Notes under the pieces: model-generated | The model's database searches: none | What the model saw: only the letters and a program-made list of their open reading frames with translations | Told to the model about the DNA's origin: nothing | Shown here: positions 14,984 through 21,968 of the stretch, one piece after another | Numbering within the stretch: the stretch's first letter is position 1 | How the letters are laid out: the number at the start of each line of letters is the position of its first letter | Assembly: GCF_002432345.1 (NCBI RefSeq) | Contig: NZ_DJDT01000242.1 | Span: 1-22,576, forward strand | Reading direction: 5' to 3' | Source: Pedobacter sp. UBA5917 | GTDB taxonomy: Bacteria > Bacteroidota > Bacteroidia > Sphingobacteriales > Sphingobacteriaceae | Length of the DNA: 22,576 bases | Translations under genes and position numbers: made by a program

Positions 14984-15685
14984 ATGAGCATAGCTGATAA
15001 TCTTAAACAATATAAAAGCGAAGTTGAATCGGACGGGGTAAAACTAATTGCAGTTTCAAAAACACAACCGGTAGAATCAATTTTAGAAGCATACAATGCC
15101 GGACAGCGCATTTTTGGAGAAAACCATGTACAGGAAATGGTCGAAAAAGAAGCACTGCTCCCTAAAGATATCGAGTGGCACCTTGTCGGCCACCTGCAAA
15201 CCAATAAAGTAAAATACATTGCCCCTTTTGTTCAGTTGATACACGGTGTAGACAGCTTAAAATTACTTCAGGAGATAGATAAACAGGCTGCAAAAAACAA
15301 ACGTATAATCGATTGTTTGCTACAGGTTTACATTGCAGACGAAGACACCAAATTCGGACTTGGTTTCGATGAGGTGATTGAATTGCTGCGTGATGAAGAA
15401 TTTGCAAACCTAAAAAACATCCGCATTGTAGGCTTGATGGGCATTGCTACCAATACCAAAAACGAAAAACAGATTACCATTGAGTTTAATGAGTTAAAAG
15501 TGTTTTTTGATGGCATTAAAGCAAGTTTTTTCCGTAAAGACGATGCTTTTAAAGAAATATCCACCGGAATGAGTGCTGATTATAAAATTGCCATCGAAGA
15601 AGGAAGTACCATGGTACGCATCGGCAGCAGCATTTTTGGCAAAAGGGTAATTAAACATTTCAAAAACGATATTTCTGCCAATTAA
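14984..15685 (+). CDS. yggS: YggS family PLP homeostasis protein
   Basis: A 233-residue member of the YggS/PLPBP/PROSC family, a TIM-barrel protein that binds pyridoxal phosphate and keeps free PLP and amino-acid pools in balance; it has no known enzymatic activity. PLP would be bound at K26 in LIAVSKTQ (21-28). Other family blocks seen are FGENHVQEMVEK, WHLVGHLQTNKVKY, and the phosphate-binding end STGMSADYKIAIEEGSTMVR followed by IGSSIFG. It is the first gene of a plus-strand unit, followed after one base by the GNAT gene, and diverges from the DUF4296 lipoprotein gene with 69 bases between starts. Confidence 0.94.
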   Translation: MSIADNLKQYKSEVESDGVKLIAVSKTQPVESILEAYNAGQRIFGENHVQEMVEKEALLPKDIEWHLVGHLQTNKVKYIAPFVQLIHGVDSLKLLQEIDKQAAKNKRIIDCLLQVYIADEDTKFGLGFDEVIELLRDEEFANLKNIRIVGLMGIATNTKNEKQITIEFNELKVFFDGIKASFFRKDDAFKEISTGMSADYKIAIEEGSTMVRIGSSIFGKRVIKHFKNDISAN

Positions 15686-15686
15686 T

Positions 15687-16154
15687 ATGGATTTTAACAT
15701 CAGATTTGCTAAGGCAGAAGATTGCCCAAGAATACTAGAGCTAATCAATGAGCTTGCCGTTTACGAAAAGGCTCCTGAGGAAGTAACCGTTACTTTAGAA
15801 CATTTTGTTGATGCTGGTTTTGGCAGTAATCCGGTTTGGAAAGCTTTTGTGGCCGAAATAGATGGCATTATTGTAGGCTTCGCACTCTATTATACTCGTT
15901 ACTCTACCTGGAAAGGCTGTAGGTTATACCTCGAAGATTTTATTGTAACCGAACAATTCAGGGGAAAAGGCCTGGGTAAAATATTATTCGAAAAAGTAAT
16001 AGCAGAAGCCAAAAACGGCAATTACAACGGTATGGTTTGGCAGGTACTCGACTGGAACGAACCCGCAATTAACTTTTACAACAAATATAAAGCACATCTA
16101 GAAAGTGGCTGGTTAAATGCAGCCTTATCTACAGAACAAATCAAGGCATTTTAA
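15687..16154 (+). CDS. GNAT N-acetyltransferase, diamine/thialysine acetyltransferase-like
   Basis: A 155-residue GNAT. The acetyl-CoA pyrophosphate loop is FRGKGLGKIL (91-100). The flanking LEDFIVTEQ (82-90) and WNEPAINFY (123-131), with Y131 as candidate general acid, closely resemble the SSAT (spermidine/spermine N1-acetyltransferase) and thialysine acetyltransferase branch. A polyamine or lysine-analogue substrate is therefore plausible, by family resemblance only. It begins one base after the yggS stop and ends one base before the aspartate kinase start; the two junctions share TTAATATGGAT, so the three genes are tightly coupled. Confidence 0.88.
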   Translation: MDFNIRFAKAEDCPRILELINELAVYEKAPEEVTVTLEHFVDAGFGSNPVWKAFVAEIDGIIVGFALYYTRYSTWKGCRLYLEDFIVTEQFRGKGLGKILFEKVIAEAKNGNYNGMVWQVLDWNEPAINFYNKYKAHLESGWLNAALSTEQIKAF

Positions 16155-16155
16155 T

Positions 16156-17424
16156 ATGGATATTTTTAAGTTTGGAGGTGCCTCGGTAAAAGATGCGGCC
16201 GGTGTAAAAAACTTGGCCAATATTGTGCGCGATTACAAAAAAGCCAATCTGCTGATCGTGATTTCGGCAATGGGTAAAATTACCAATAGATTGGAGGATC
16301 TTACCCATGCATTTCTTGCTCAGAACGACGAAGCACATGCTATTTTTGAAGAAATTAAACACTTCCATTTCAATATAATCGATGAGCTTTTTGAAGGAAA
16401 ACACCATCCAGTTTATGATGATATAGCCAATACTTTTGTAGAGATCGATTGGCTGATCGAAGATGAACCTGATAACAACCCTGATTATATTTACGATCAG
16501 ATTGTTTCTATCGGCGAGGTAGTTTCGACTAAAATTGTAGCTGCCTGGTTAAACGAAACGGGTAACAAGGCACTTTGGGCCGATGCACGCAATTATATCC
16601 AAACCGACAATACCTACCGCGAAGGAAAAGTAGACTGGGCAAAAACCAATCAGATTATACAAAAAGATTTAGTACCGCTTTTAGCCGACAATATTATTGT
16701 TACGCAGGGATTTATCGGCGGAACAAGTGAAAATTACACCACAACATTGGGTCGCGAGGGTTCTGATTATTCGGCCGCTATATTTGCCTCATGCTTAGAT
16801 GCTGTAGCTTTAACCATCTGGAAAGATGTTCCAGGTGTTCTTAATGCCGATCCAAAATGGTTTGATGAAACCGAAAAAATTGCGCAGCTTTCTTACCACG
16901 ATGCAATAGAGCTTACTTATTATGGTGCCACGGTAATCCATCCAAAAACGATAAAACCGTTACAGAATAAAGGCATTCCTCTTTTTGTGAGGTCGTTTAT
17001 CCAACCCGAAGGAGAAGGAACTGCCATTACCAAAGAGAATAATCCACTACCCATACCCTCTTTTATATTTAAGGTTAACCAGGCGTTGATTTCCATCTTC
17101 CCTAAAGATTATTCCTTTATTATTGAAGAAAACCTAAGCAATATTTTTGAACTTTTCCATAGACATAAGATTAAGATCAATACCATGCTTAACTCTGCAA
17201 TCAGTTTCTCGGTAAGTATTGACGACCATCCTGTGCAGATCGAAAAACTGATTAAAGACCTGTCGGAAGAGTTTACCGTTAAATATAACAAAGGTTTGGA
17301 ATTGGTAACCATCCGTTATTACAACCAGCAAACCATCGATCGTGTAACCGTTGAAAAAGATATTTTACTCGAAGTGAAAAGCCGCCATACCTGCCAGATG
17401 GTGATGAAAAATAAAACAACATAA
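16156..17424 (+). CDS. lysC: Aspartate kinase
   Basis: A 422-residue monofunctional aspartokinase, catalysing the first step from aspartate to lysine, threonine and methionine. KFGGASV (5-11) is the ATP/aspartate-binding start, TTLGREGSDYSAA is the substrate loop, and WKDVPGVLNADP is also typical. The C-terminal 120 residues contain degenerate ACT-type regulatory segments (QALISIFPKDYSFI and LELVTIRYY), so feedback control is likely but the effector cannot be named. The frame is open from an ATG at 16117, but that start would overlap the GNAT gene by 38 bases. The ATG at 16156 gives the family N-terminus MDIFKFGG directly and sits one base after the GNAT stop, so I chose it. Confidence 0.93.
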   Translation: MDIFKFGGASVKDAAGVKNLANIVRDYKKANLLIVISAMGKITNRLEDLTHAFLAQNDEAHAIFEEIKHFHFNIIDELFEGKHHPVYDDIANTFVEIDWLIEDEPDNNPDYIYDQIVSIGEVVSTKIVAAWLNETGNKALWADARNYIQTDNTYREGKVDWAKTNQIIQKDLVPLLADNIIVTQGFIGGTSENYTTTLGREGSDYSAAIFASCLDAVALTIWKDVPGVLNADPKWFDETEKIAQLSYHDAIELTYYGATVIHPKTIKPLQNKGIPLFVRSFIQPEGEGTAITKENNPLPIPSFIFKVNQALISIFPKDYSFIIEENLSNIFELFHRHKIKINTMLNSAISFSVSIDDHPVQIEKLIKDLSEEFTVKYNKGLELVTIRYYNQQTIDRVTVEKDILLEVKSRHTCQMVMKNKTT

Positions 17425-17450
17425 CGTTATTGAATAACATTAAATGCGTA

Positions 17451-17524
17451 CGTCATTTCGACCGCAGTGGAGAAATCTATCTAAACAGATTTCTCCATTT
17501 CGCTGCGCTTCAGTCGAAATGACG
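17451..17524. repeat. Palindromic intergenic element (GTCATTTCGAC family)
   Basis: Outer arms CGTCATTTCGAC (17451-17462) and GTCGAAATGACG (17513-17524) and inner arms TGGAGAAATCT (17468-17478) and AGATTTCTCCA (17487-17497) are perfect inverted repeats. The right half carries about ten extra bases (GCTGCGCTTC region). The folded RNA would be a long hairpin between lysC and the methyltransferase gene. The words are a known type of dispersed repeat in Bacteroidota. Confidence 0.75.
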
Positions 17525-17549
17525 ACTCTTTTTAATAAAATAACTCCAC

Positions 17550-18737
17550 ATGAACAACAAACTTTTAGCCATAGCCGTCCAGAATTACATTAACGCAAAC
17601 TTAAATGCCGATGTAAATCAGATTGCTTTAGCTAAAAGTCCGTTCGAGGGTATTAGTTCTGCTGAATTGGCCACACAGATTACCGCCAAAAAGAAATCCG
17701 AAAAGAAATTGCCGTCCTGGTTCGGCGCGGAAAATATTTACTACCCGCCTGTTTTATCCATCGAGCAAACTTCTTCCGAAATTACTGCAGCTTACAAGTC
17801 AAAACTGGCCAAAGGGGATGCTTTAATCGATATTACCGGAGGTTTCGGAGTAGATACTTATTATTTCTCCAAAAAGGTAAAAGAAGTTACCCATTGCGAA
17901 ATCAATCCCGAACTATCGGCCATTGCGCAACATAATGCCGCGGTACTACAGGCCGACAACATAAAATTTAAAGCTGAAGACGGCATTGCCTACATTCAAA
18001 ATACAGATCCTGCATTCGATACCATTTACGTAGATCCAGCCCGCCGGGCCGAAAAAGGCAAGGTTTTTATGCTTAAAGATTGTACCCCCGATATAGTGGG
18101 CAATCTGGATACGTTGCTCGAAAAATCTTCAAGGATCATCATCAAAACGGCTCCTTTACTCGATATTTCTGCAGGTTTAGCCGAGTTGGACCAGGTGAGT
18201 GAAATCCATATTGTAAGCGTAAAGAATGAGTGTAAGGAACTTTTATGGGTAATTGATAAAGGCTTTGCCAAGGATCCTAAAATTGTTGCCATAACGTTAA
18301 ATAACGGCATTGAAAAAGATTTTTCTTTTTACTGGCCATCAGCTAATGCACCCGTTCAATTTGCAGAAAGTTTAAATATTGATGATTATTTATATGAGCC
18401 GGATGCTGCGCTGTTAAAATCTGGCGCATTTAATTTAATTGGAACAACTTATGGTCTATCAAAACTGCATCAACAAACCCAATTGTATACCGCTGACTCG
18501 ATAAATCAGGGATTTCCTGGTAGGATTTTTAAAATTGAGGGGATATTAAATACCGGTGAACTGAAAAAGCTTACAAATTTGAAAGGCAATGTTATCGTCC
18601 GTAATTACCCGGCAAAGCCTGAAGAACTGGTAAAGAAATACAAGATCAAAGCTGATCAGGAGCAGTTTTTGATTTTCACCAAAGTTGCCCACGGGGAAAA
18701 TGTAATTTTAAAGGCGTCGATTATTCAGTATTATTAA
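17550..18737 (+). CDS. SAM-dependent methyltransferase with C-terminal THUMP-like domain
   Basis: A 395-residue class I methyltransferase. Motif I is DITGGFGVD (94-102), the ribose-binding acidic residue is E117 in CEINPEL, and motif IV is VDPARR (161-166), typical of a Bacteroidota family with a THUMP-like C-terminal domain (PG_1098 type). The N-terminal 80 residues are a helical cap. The C-terminal part (about 310-395), with VIVRNYPAKPEELVKKYKIK, fits the THUMP-like domain and suggests an RNA substrate; this is inference. It is separated from lysC by a 74-base palindromic element and followed by another repeat and a bidirectional terminator. Confidence 0.85.
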   Translation: MNNKLLAIAVQNYINANLNADVNQIALAKSPFEGISSAELATQITAKKKSEKKLPSWFGAENIYYPPVLSIEQTSSEITAAYKSKLAKGDALIDITGGFGVDTYYFSKKVKEVTHCEINPELSAIAQHNAAVLQADNIKFKAEDGIAYIQNTDPAFDTIYVDPARRAEKGKVFMLKDCTPDIVGNLDTLLEKSSRIIIKTAPLLDISAGLAELDQVSEIHIVSVKNECKELLWVIDKGFAKDPKIVAITLNNGIEKDFSFYWPSANAPVQFAESLNIDDYLYEPDAALLKSGAFNLIGTTYGLSKLHQQTQLYTADSINQGFPGRIFKIEGILNTGELKKLTNLKGNVIVRNYPAKPEELVKKYKIKADQEQFLIFTKVAHGENVILKASIIQYY

Positions 18738-18750
18738 CCCCGGCCACGGC

Positions 18751-18813
18751 GTCATGCCGACTTGTTTCAGCAGCTTAATGTAACAGACCCTGAAATAAAT
18801 TCAGGGTGACGAC
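18751..18813. repeat. Dispersed repeat (GTCAYCCTGA family) with inner hairpin
   Basis: The element starts GTCATGCCGACTTGTTTCAG and ends TTCAGGGTGACGAC. An inner hairpin CCCTGAA-ATAAA-TTCAGGG lies at 18788-18806. The right end is the reverse complement of GTCGTCACCCTGAA, a word I know from intergenic repeats of related genomes. Confidence 0.6.
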
Positions 18814-18822
18814 TTAATTAAC

Positions 18823-18854
18823 ACAAAAAGCCTTTCTCTCAAAAGGCTTTTTGT
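18823..18854. terminator. Bidirectional terminator between methyltransferase and cspA
   Basis: A perfect 13-base stem ACAAAAAGCCTTT / AAAGGCTTTTTGT with loop CTCTCA. A- and T-tracts on both sides allow it to serve both the plus-strand methyltransferase gene and the minus-strand cold-shock gene. Confidence 0.85.
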
Positions 18855-18885
18855 AGTGATGAAGAAATAATTATGATATTATCGC

Positions 18886-19083
18886 TTAAACTTTCTTAAC
18901 GTTTACTGCCTGTAAACCTTTTCTGCCTTCAGCTACTTCAAATTCTACTGTGTCGTTTTCTTTCAAGCTTTCGATTCCACCTAAAACATCTTTAAAATGT
19001 ACAAATAAGTCTTTATTGTCTTCCTGCACAATAAATCCAAAGCCTTTTTGAGTGTTAAACCACTTAACTTTTCCGGTTGCCAT
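18886..19083 (-). CDS. cspA: Cold-shock domain protein
   Basis: A 65-residue single cold-shock domain, an RNA/ssDNA chaperone of the CspA family. RNP1 KGFGFI (13-18) and RNP2 LFVHF (26-30) are intact, with the aromatic W8-F9 pair in KWFN. The end VEFEVAEGRKGLQAVNVKKV is typical. A consensus promoter lies 126 bases upstream, giving a leader of about 120 bases, common for temperature-regulated cold-shock mRNAs. A bidirectional terminator follows. Whether it is cold-inducible or constitutive cannot be seen. Confidence 0.95.
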   Translation of the reverse strand: MATGKVKWFNTQKGFGFIVQEDNKDLFVHFKDVLGGIESLKENDTVEFEVAEGRKGLQAVNVKKV

Positions 19084-19208
19084 AAAAAAATAAAAAATTG
19101 TATAAAATAAATAAACCTTTTACGCTTTGATCAGCATTTCATTCAACCAATTGACTATTAAAGTGAGAATAAACAATCAGATAAGCGTTAATATTGAAAC
19201 AAAACTAC

Positions 19209-19238
19209 CAAATATAATAATTTGAGCCTATAACACAA
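19209..19238 (-). promoter_or_regulatory. Consensus promoter of cspA, with about 120-base leader
   Basis: On the minus strand TTG (19238-19236), a 19-base spacer and TATATTTG (19216-19209) fit the Bacteroidota consensus exactly. Transcription would start near 19204, giving about 120 untranslated bases down to 19084. Confidence 0.7.
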
Positions 19239-19240
19239 GT

Positions 19241-19281
19241 CCTTTTTGGCCGTTCAACAAGAATGTTGCGTTCCAAAAAGG
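19241..19281. repeat. Inverted repeat between peroxiredoxin stop and cspA promoter
   Basis: CCTTTTTGG (19241-19249) and CCAAAAAGG (19273-19281) are perfect 9-base arms around a 23-base loop that holds a smaller CAAC/GTTG pair. No T-tract follows on the minus strand, so it is at best a weak terminator of the peroxiredoxin gene. It lies just upstream of the cspA -33 element. Confidence 0.5.
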
Positions 19282-19293
19282 AGATTATCGAAA

Positions 19294-19929
19294 TTATTTA
19301 TTCGGTTGAGGTGTAGTACGCAGATAAGGCTTGATCACTTTATGTCCTTTCGGAAATTTGGCCGGAATATCTTCCGTTTTAATGCTGTTTACCACAATTA
19401 CATCCTCTCCGTCTTTCCAATCGGCAGGTGTAGCCACGCTATAATTTGCAGTTAATTGCAACGAATCGATTACACGTAATACCTCATTAAAGTTTCTTCC
19501 TGTAGAAGCCGGATAAGTGATGGTTAATTTCACCTTTTTATCCGGACTGATCACAAACAACGACCTTACAGTTAAGGTTTCCGAAGCATTCGGATGGATC
19601 ATATCATAAAGGTTGGCAACAGTTTTATCCGGGTCTGCAATAATCGGAAATTCGACCGAAGTGTTCTGTGTTTCGTTGATATCGCTGATCCAGCCTTTAT
19701 GCGATTCGGCAGAATCAACACTTAATGCCAGAACTTTAACATTTCTTTTTTCAAATTCTCCTTTTAATGCAGCTGTTCTTCCAAGTTCTGTTGTACAAAC
19801 AGGAGTATAATCTGCGGGGTGCGAAAATAATACGCCCCAGCTATCTCCTAAATATTCGTAAAAATCGATTTCCCCAATAGAGGTATTGGCCTGAAAATTC
19901 GGTGCGGTATCGCCTAGTCTTATGCTCAT
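19294..19929 (-). CDS. 1-Cys peroxiredoxin, Prx6 type
   Basis: A 211-residue peroxiredoxin of the AhpC/TSA superfamily, Prx6 branch, which reduces hydrogen peroxide, alkyl hydroperoxides and phospholipid hydroperoxides. The peroxidatic cysteine is C45 in DYTPVCTTELG. The Prx6-like long C-terminal arm is present (ATPADWKDGEDVIVVNSI, KFPKGHKVIKPYLRTTPQP). No second, resolving cysteine is seen in the sequence (C45 is the only one), consistent with a 1-Cys mechanism needing an external thiol. The start MSIRLGDTAPNF is the family start. A TAnnTTTG box lies about 30 bases upstream. Cytoplasmic; probably transcribed alone. Confidence 0.94.
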   Translation of the reverse strand: MSIRLGDTAPNFQANTSIGEIDFYEYLGDSWGVLFSHPADYTPVCTTELGRTAALKGEFEKRNVKVLALSVDSAESHKGWISDINETQNTSVEFPIIADPDKTVANLYDMIHPNASETLTVRSLFVISPDKKVKLTITYPASTGRNFNEVLRVIDSLQLTANYSVATPADWKDGEDVIVVNSIKTEDIPAKFPKGHKVIKPYLRTTPQPNK

Positions 19930-19957
19930 ATGATGATAATTTTTAAGTTGATTTAAA

Positions 19958-19965
19958 CAAATCTA
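19958..19965 (-). promoter_or_regulatory. -7 box of the peroxiredoxin promoter
   Basis: TAGATTTG on the minus strand matches TAnnTTTG, about 28 bases before the ATG at 19929. No TTG lies at the ideal distance upstream, so the -33 part is uncertain. Confidence 0.4.
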
Positions 19966-20027
19966 AACAATAGTATACTAAATACATAGGCATTATATTA
20001 TTTTAAGACCTATAAATTACATTTCAA

Positions 20028-20062
20028 ACAAAAAACCCTGCAACATTTAAGCTACAGGGTTT
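20028..20062 (-). terminator. Rho-independent terminator of the sigma/protease operon
   Basis: On the minus strand AAACCCTG (20062-20055) and CAGGGTTT (20040-20033) form an 8-base stem with a 14-base loop, followed by T's and then TGTTTG. It lies 24 bases past the protease stop. Confidence 0.75.
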
Positions 20063-20086
20063 AAAAATATTAATTTGTTTGGGGTA

Positions 20087-21190
20087 TTAATTGTAAGCTT
20101 TGATCATGAATACATAATCCTGCAGTTTTTCGATCTGTTTGGTACGTTTCAGACCTGATAACGCACTTTTCTTATTTGCCGAAAGTTTATTTTTACCTAG
20201 AGAATCCTGTGGAATGGCCCGCATTGCCTCTAAAATATACTTAGATTTAATCGCAAAAGCTGCTCCTTCTGTCTGGTCTGGTTTACCGCTGATAATCCCC
20301 ACTAAATTTCCATTATTATCAAGCAATGGCCCGCCACTGTTTCCAGGATTTACCGGTATAGATACCTGATACTGGGTAGTATCGCCTATAAAGCCATTTT
20401 TAGAACTCACATAACCTTCTCCCAATACTGCATCATCTTTAGGGTAACCCAGTGTATATACAATTTCACCAATACTACTGGTATTTCTTTTAATGGTATA
20501 TGGAATAGCAGATAGGCTACTAAAACTTTTATCACTTATTTTTAAGATGGCTATATCATTCTGCGGATCGGTATAAGTTGCTTTAACTTTAAACGACTCT
20601 CCTTTACTGTTTTGTACAAACAGAGAATCTGCCCCCTTAATTACATGAAAATTGGTTAATATATACCCATTTGCTGAGATGGCAAAACCAGTACCGCCAA
20701 AATTTCCGGGATTTACATTTTTGTTCTGCGTATCGCCAGAGTTTGTAGATTGAATAGTCCTGATCAAGTCTTTTGTAGAAGTTTTAACCCTTGATAACTC
20801 CCTGCTCATTTGGTTATACCTGATATCCTGCTTGGTATTGTGCTGAATAGAATAGATAGAAACCAGAGAAAGTAAAATAAATGATGCTGCTATAGCTATG
20901 GCAGACCTGTGTTTGCGCCATAACTGCACTACACGTGATGGATGTGGCCTAAGCGCATTAGCCAGGCTCTCCACATCAATTTCTGAATGGATCTGGTTTA
21001 ATTGTTCCTTTAAATGCAATTGCGCAGCAAATGCCCCCATAGACTCTAAAAAGAATTTATGCGAAACTACCTTATGATCTACCGTGGCATCATTACGACG
21101 TAACTGCTCAAAAGCTTCTGTTTCCTGTGCATTAAGTTTACCTAAAAGATAATCCTCAATAATTGCATCTAACTCCAAATCGTTTCTCAT
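20087..21190 (-). CDS. Membrane-anchored anti-sigma-like / trypsin-like (S1C) serine protease fusion
   Basis: A 367-residue single-pass membrane protein. Residues 1-90 are cytoplasmic and resemble Bacteroidota anti-sigma N-termini (IEDYLLGKLNAQETEAFEQL, then charged helices). One TM segment lies at about 97-114 (AIAIAASFILLSLVSIYS). Residues 120-155 are a helical stalk, and 165-325 are a complete trypsin-like domain with catalytic H182 (ILTNFHVI), D212 (DPQNDIAIL) and S285 (NPGNSGGPLL). There is no PDZ domain, unlike DegP/DegS. The frame is open to an ATG at 21238, overlapping the sigma gene by 40 bases. I prefer the ATG at 21190 (MRNDLELDAI), eight bases after the sigma stop. Co-transcription with the ECF sigma gene suggests it controls that factor and may itself be the envelope-stress sensor. 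The anti-sigma assignment is by position and general resemblance. Confidence 0.85.
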   Translation of the reverse strand: MRNDLELDAIIEDYLLGKLNAQETEAFEQLRRNDATVDHKVVSHKFFLESMGAFAAQLHLKEQLNQIHSEIDVESLANALRPHPSRVVQLWRKHRSAIAIAASFILLSLVSIYSIQHNTKQDIRYNQMSRELSRVKTSTKDLIRTIQSTNSGDTQNKNVNPGNFGGTGFAISANGYILTNFHVIKGADSLFVQNSKGESFKVKATYTDPQNDIAILKISDKSFSSLSAIPYTIKRNTSSIGEIVYTLGYPKDDAVLGEGYVSSKNGFIGDTTQYQVSIPVNPGNSGGPLLDNNGNLVGIISGKPDQTEGAAFAIKSKYILEAMRAIPQDSLGKNKLSANKKSALSGLKRTKQIEKLQDYVFMIKAYN

Positions 21191-21198
21191 TTCAATTA

Positions 21199-21765
21199 TT
21201 ATGGTTGAAAAAATATTTTCTTTAACCTTTGCAGGCATTTATATTTCTGTGTTTTTGCATTATCGGTATTGGTATAGCCGAACTTTTCACAGATATCCTG
21301 CATGGATAAATTATGGATATAAAAATCCTGAATAATGGTTTTACAGGGCTCGCCTAAGTGATCGAGTGCCGATTGCATTTTTACAAATTGCAGGTCTTTT
21401 TCCTCGTGCTCCTCTACATCCTCCTCTACCGCAAACACATCTTCATAATCGGTAATGTTACCGGCCTTTTTACTGTTCAGGTTAAGTTTTTTTAACCAGA
21501 TCCGCCGGCAAACCGAATAAATGTAGGTTTTAAGTTTACTGCTCAGCTCAAAATTACCTTCCTTAATTTTGTTATATAAAATAATAATGGCCTCCTGGTA
21601 AACATCTTTTGCGTCATCTTCATCACCATTATTATTAAGGATAAACTGCAAAACCATTGCATAATAAGCCTTGTATAACTTGTTAAGTGCATCTTTGGAG
21701 TTATTTAGAACACCTAAAATAACCTCTCTATCTGTTGGAACTGAACCCTTTAAACTGTTATTCAC
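21199..21765 (-). CDS. ECF-type RNA polymerase sigma factor
   Basis: A 188-residue sigma-70 family factor with only regions 2 and 4, the ECF layout. Region 2 is at about 20-75 (LYKAYYAMVLQFI, then GDEDDAKDVYQEAIIILYNKI). The linker is acidic (VEEDVEEHEEKD). Region 4 at about 130-186 has a helix-turn-helix (LSMQDICEKFGYTNTDNAKT). The start is GTG: the in-frame triplets just upstream are TAA and CTA, so no ATG extension is possible. Two copies of GGGTTAC(C/T)-N15/16-TATTAA lie upstream, and the same motif precedes the divergent lipoprotein genes, so autoregulation is likely. It is followed at eight bases by the membrane-bound anti-sigma/protease gene. Confidence 0.93.
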   Translation of the reverse strand: MNNSLKGSVPTDREVILGVLNNSKDALNKLYKAYYAMVLQFILNNNGDEDDAKDVYQEAIIILYNKIKEGNFELSSKLKTYIYSVCRRIWLKKLNLNSKKAGNITDYEDVFAVEEDVEEHEEKDLQFVKMQSALDHLGEPCKTIIQDFYIHNLSMQDICEKFGYTNTDNAKTQKYKCLQRLKKIFFQP

Positions 21766-21768
21766 TAG

Positions 21769-21797
21769 TTAATACGTTTTTCGGTAAATAGTAACCC
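21769..21797 (-). promoter_or_regulatory. Putative ECF promoter, proximal copy before the sigma gene
   Basis: On the minus strand GGGTTACT (21797-21790), 15 bases, TATTAA (21774-21769). The -10-like box ends three bases before the GTG start, so transcripts from it would begin at or just inside the start codon. Confidence 0.6.
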
Positions 21798-21836
21798 AAT
21801 ATTAGACAAAAAAATATTTATAGCCACTATAATTGC

Positions 21837-21866
21837 TTAATACAAACTTATGCCTACCGGTAACCC
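21837..21866 (-). promoter_or_regulatory. Putative ECF promoter, distal copy before the sigma gene
   Basis: On the minus strand GGGTTACC (21866-21859), 16 bases, TATTAA (21842-21837). Transcription from here would give a leader of about 65 bases before the GTG. Confidence 0.65.
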
Positions 21867-21908
21867 AAAAGCCGGATAAAAAATATTTTAACTTTTTTTT
21901 CGATTATC

Positions 21909-21937
21909 GGGTTACCTTTCTACCTTTGCGGCATTAA
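21909..21937 (+). promoter_or_regulatory. Putative ECF promoter of lipoprotein gene 1
   Basis: GGGTTACC (21909-21916), 15 bases, CATTAA (21932-21937). A housekeeping-type -7 box, TACCTTTG (21921-21928), lies in the spacer, without a TTG at the right distance. The ATG follows at 21969. Confidence 0.65.
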
Positions 21938-21968
21938 TAAGAAATTAATTACTTAAAAAAATTTAAAA

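Noticed and set aside
16117..16155. Aspartate kinase start at 16117
   Set aside because: It overlaps the GNAT coding end, and the family N-terminus begins at the ATG at 16156.
19241..19281. Terminator of the peroxiredoxin gene
   Set aside because: The hairpin arms are perfect, but no T-tract follows on the minus strand; listed only as an inverted repeat.
20422..20450. A fifth match to the ECF-type motif (GGGTTACC-N15-TATTGG) inside the protease gene, minus strand
   Set aside because: The second box matches only 4 of 6 bases, and the first box encodes the conserved LGYP segment of the protease, so the coding sequence explains it. Left out of the promoter set.
21191..21238. Protease start at 21238 inside the sigma gene
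   Set aside because: The extra 16 residues do not resemble the anti-sigma N-terminus, and the ATG at 21190 is well placed after the sigma stop.
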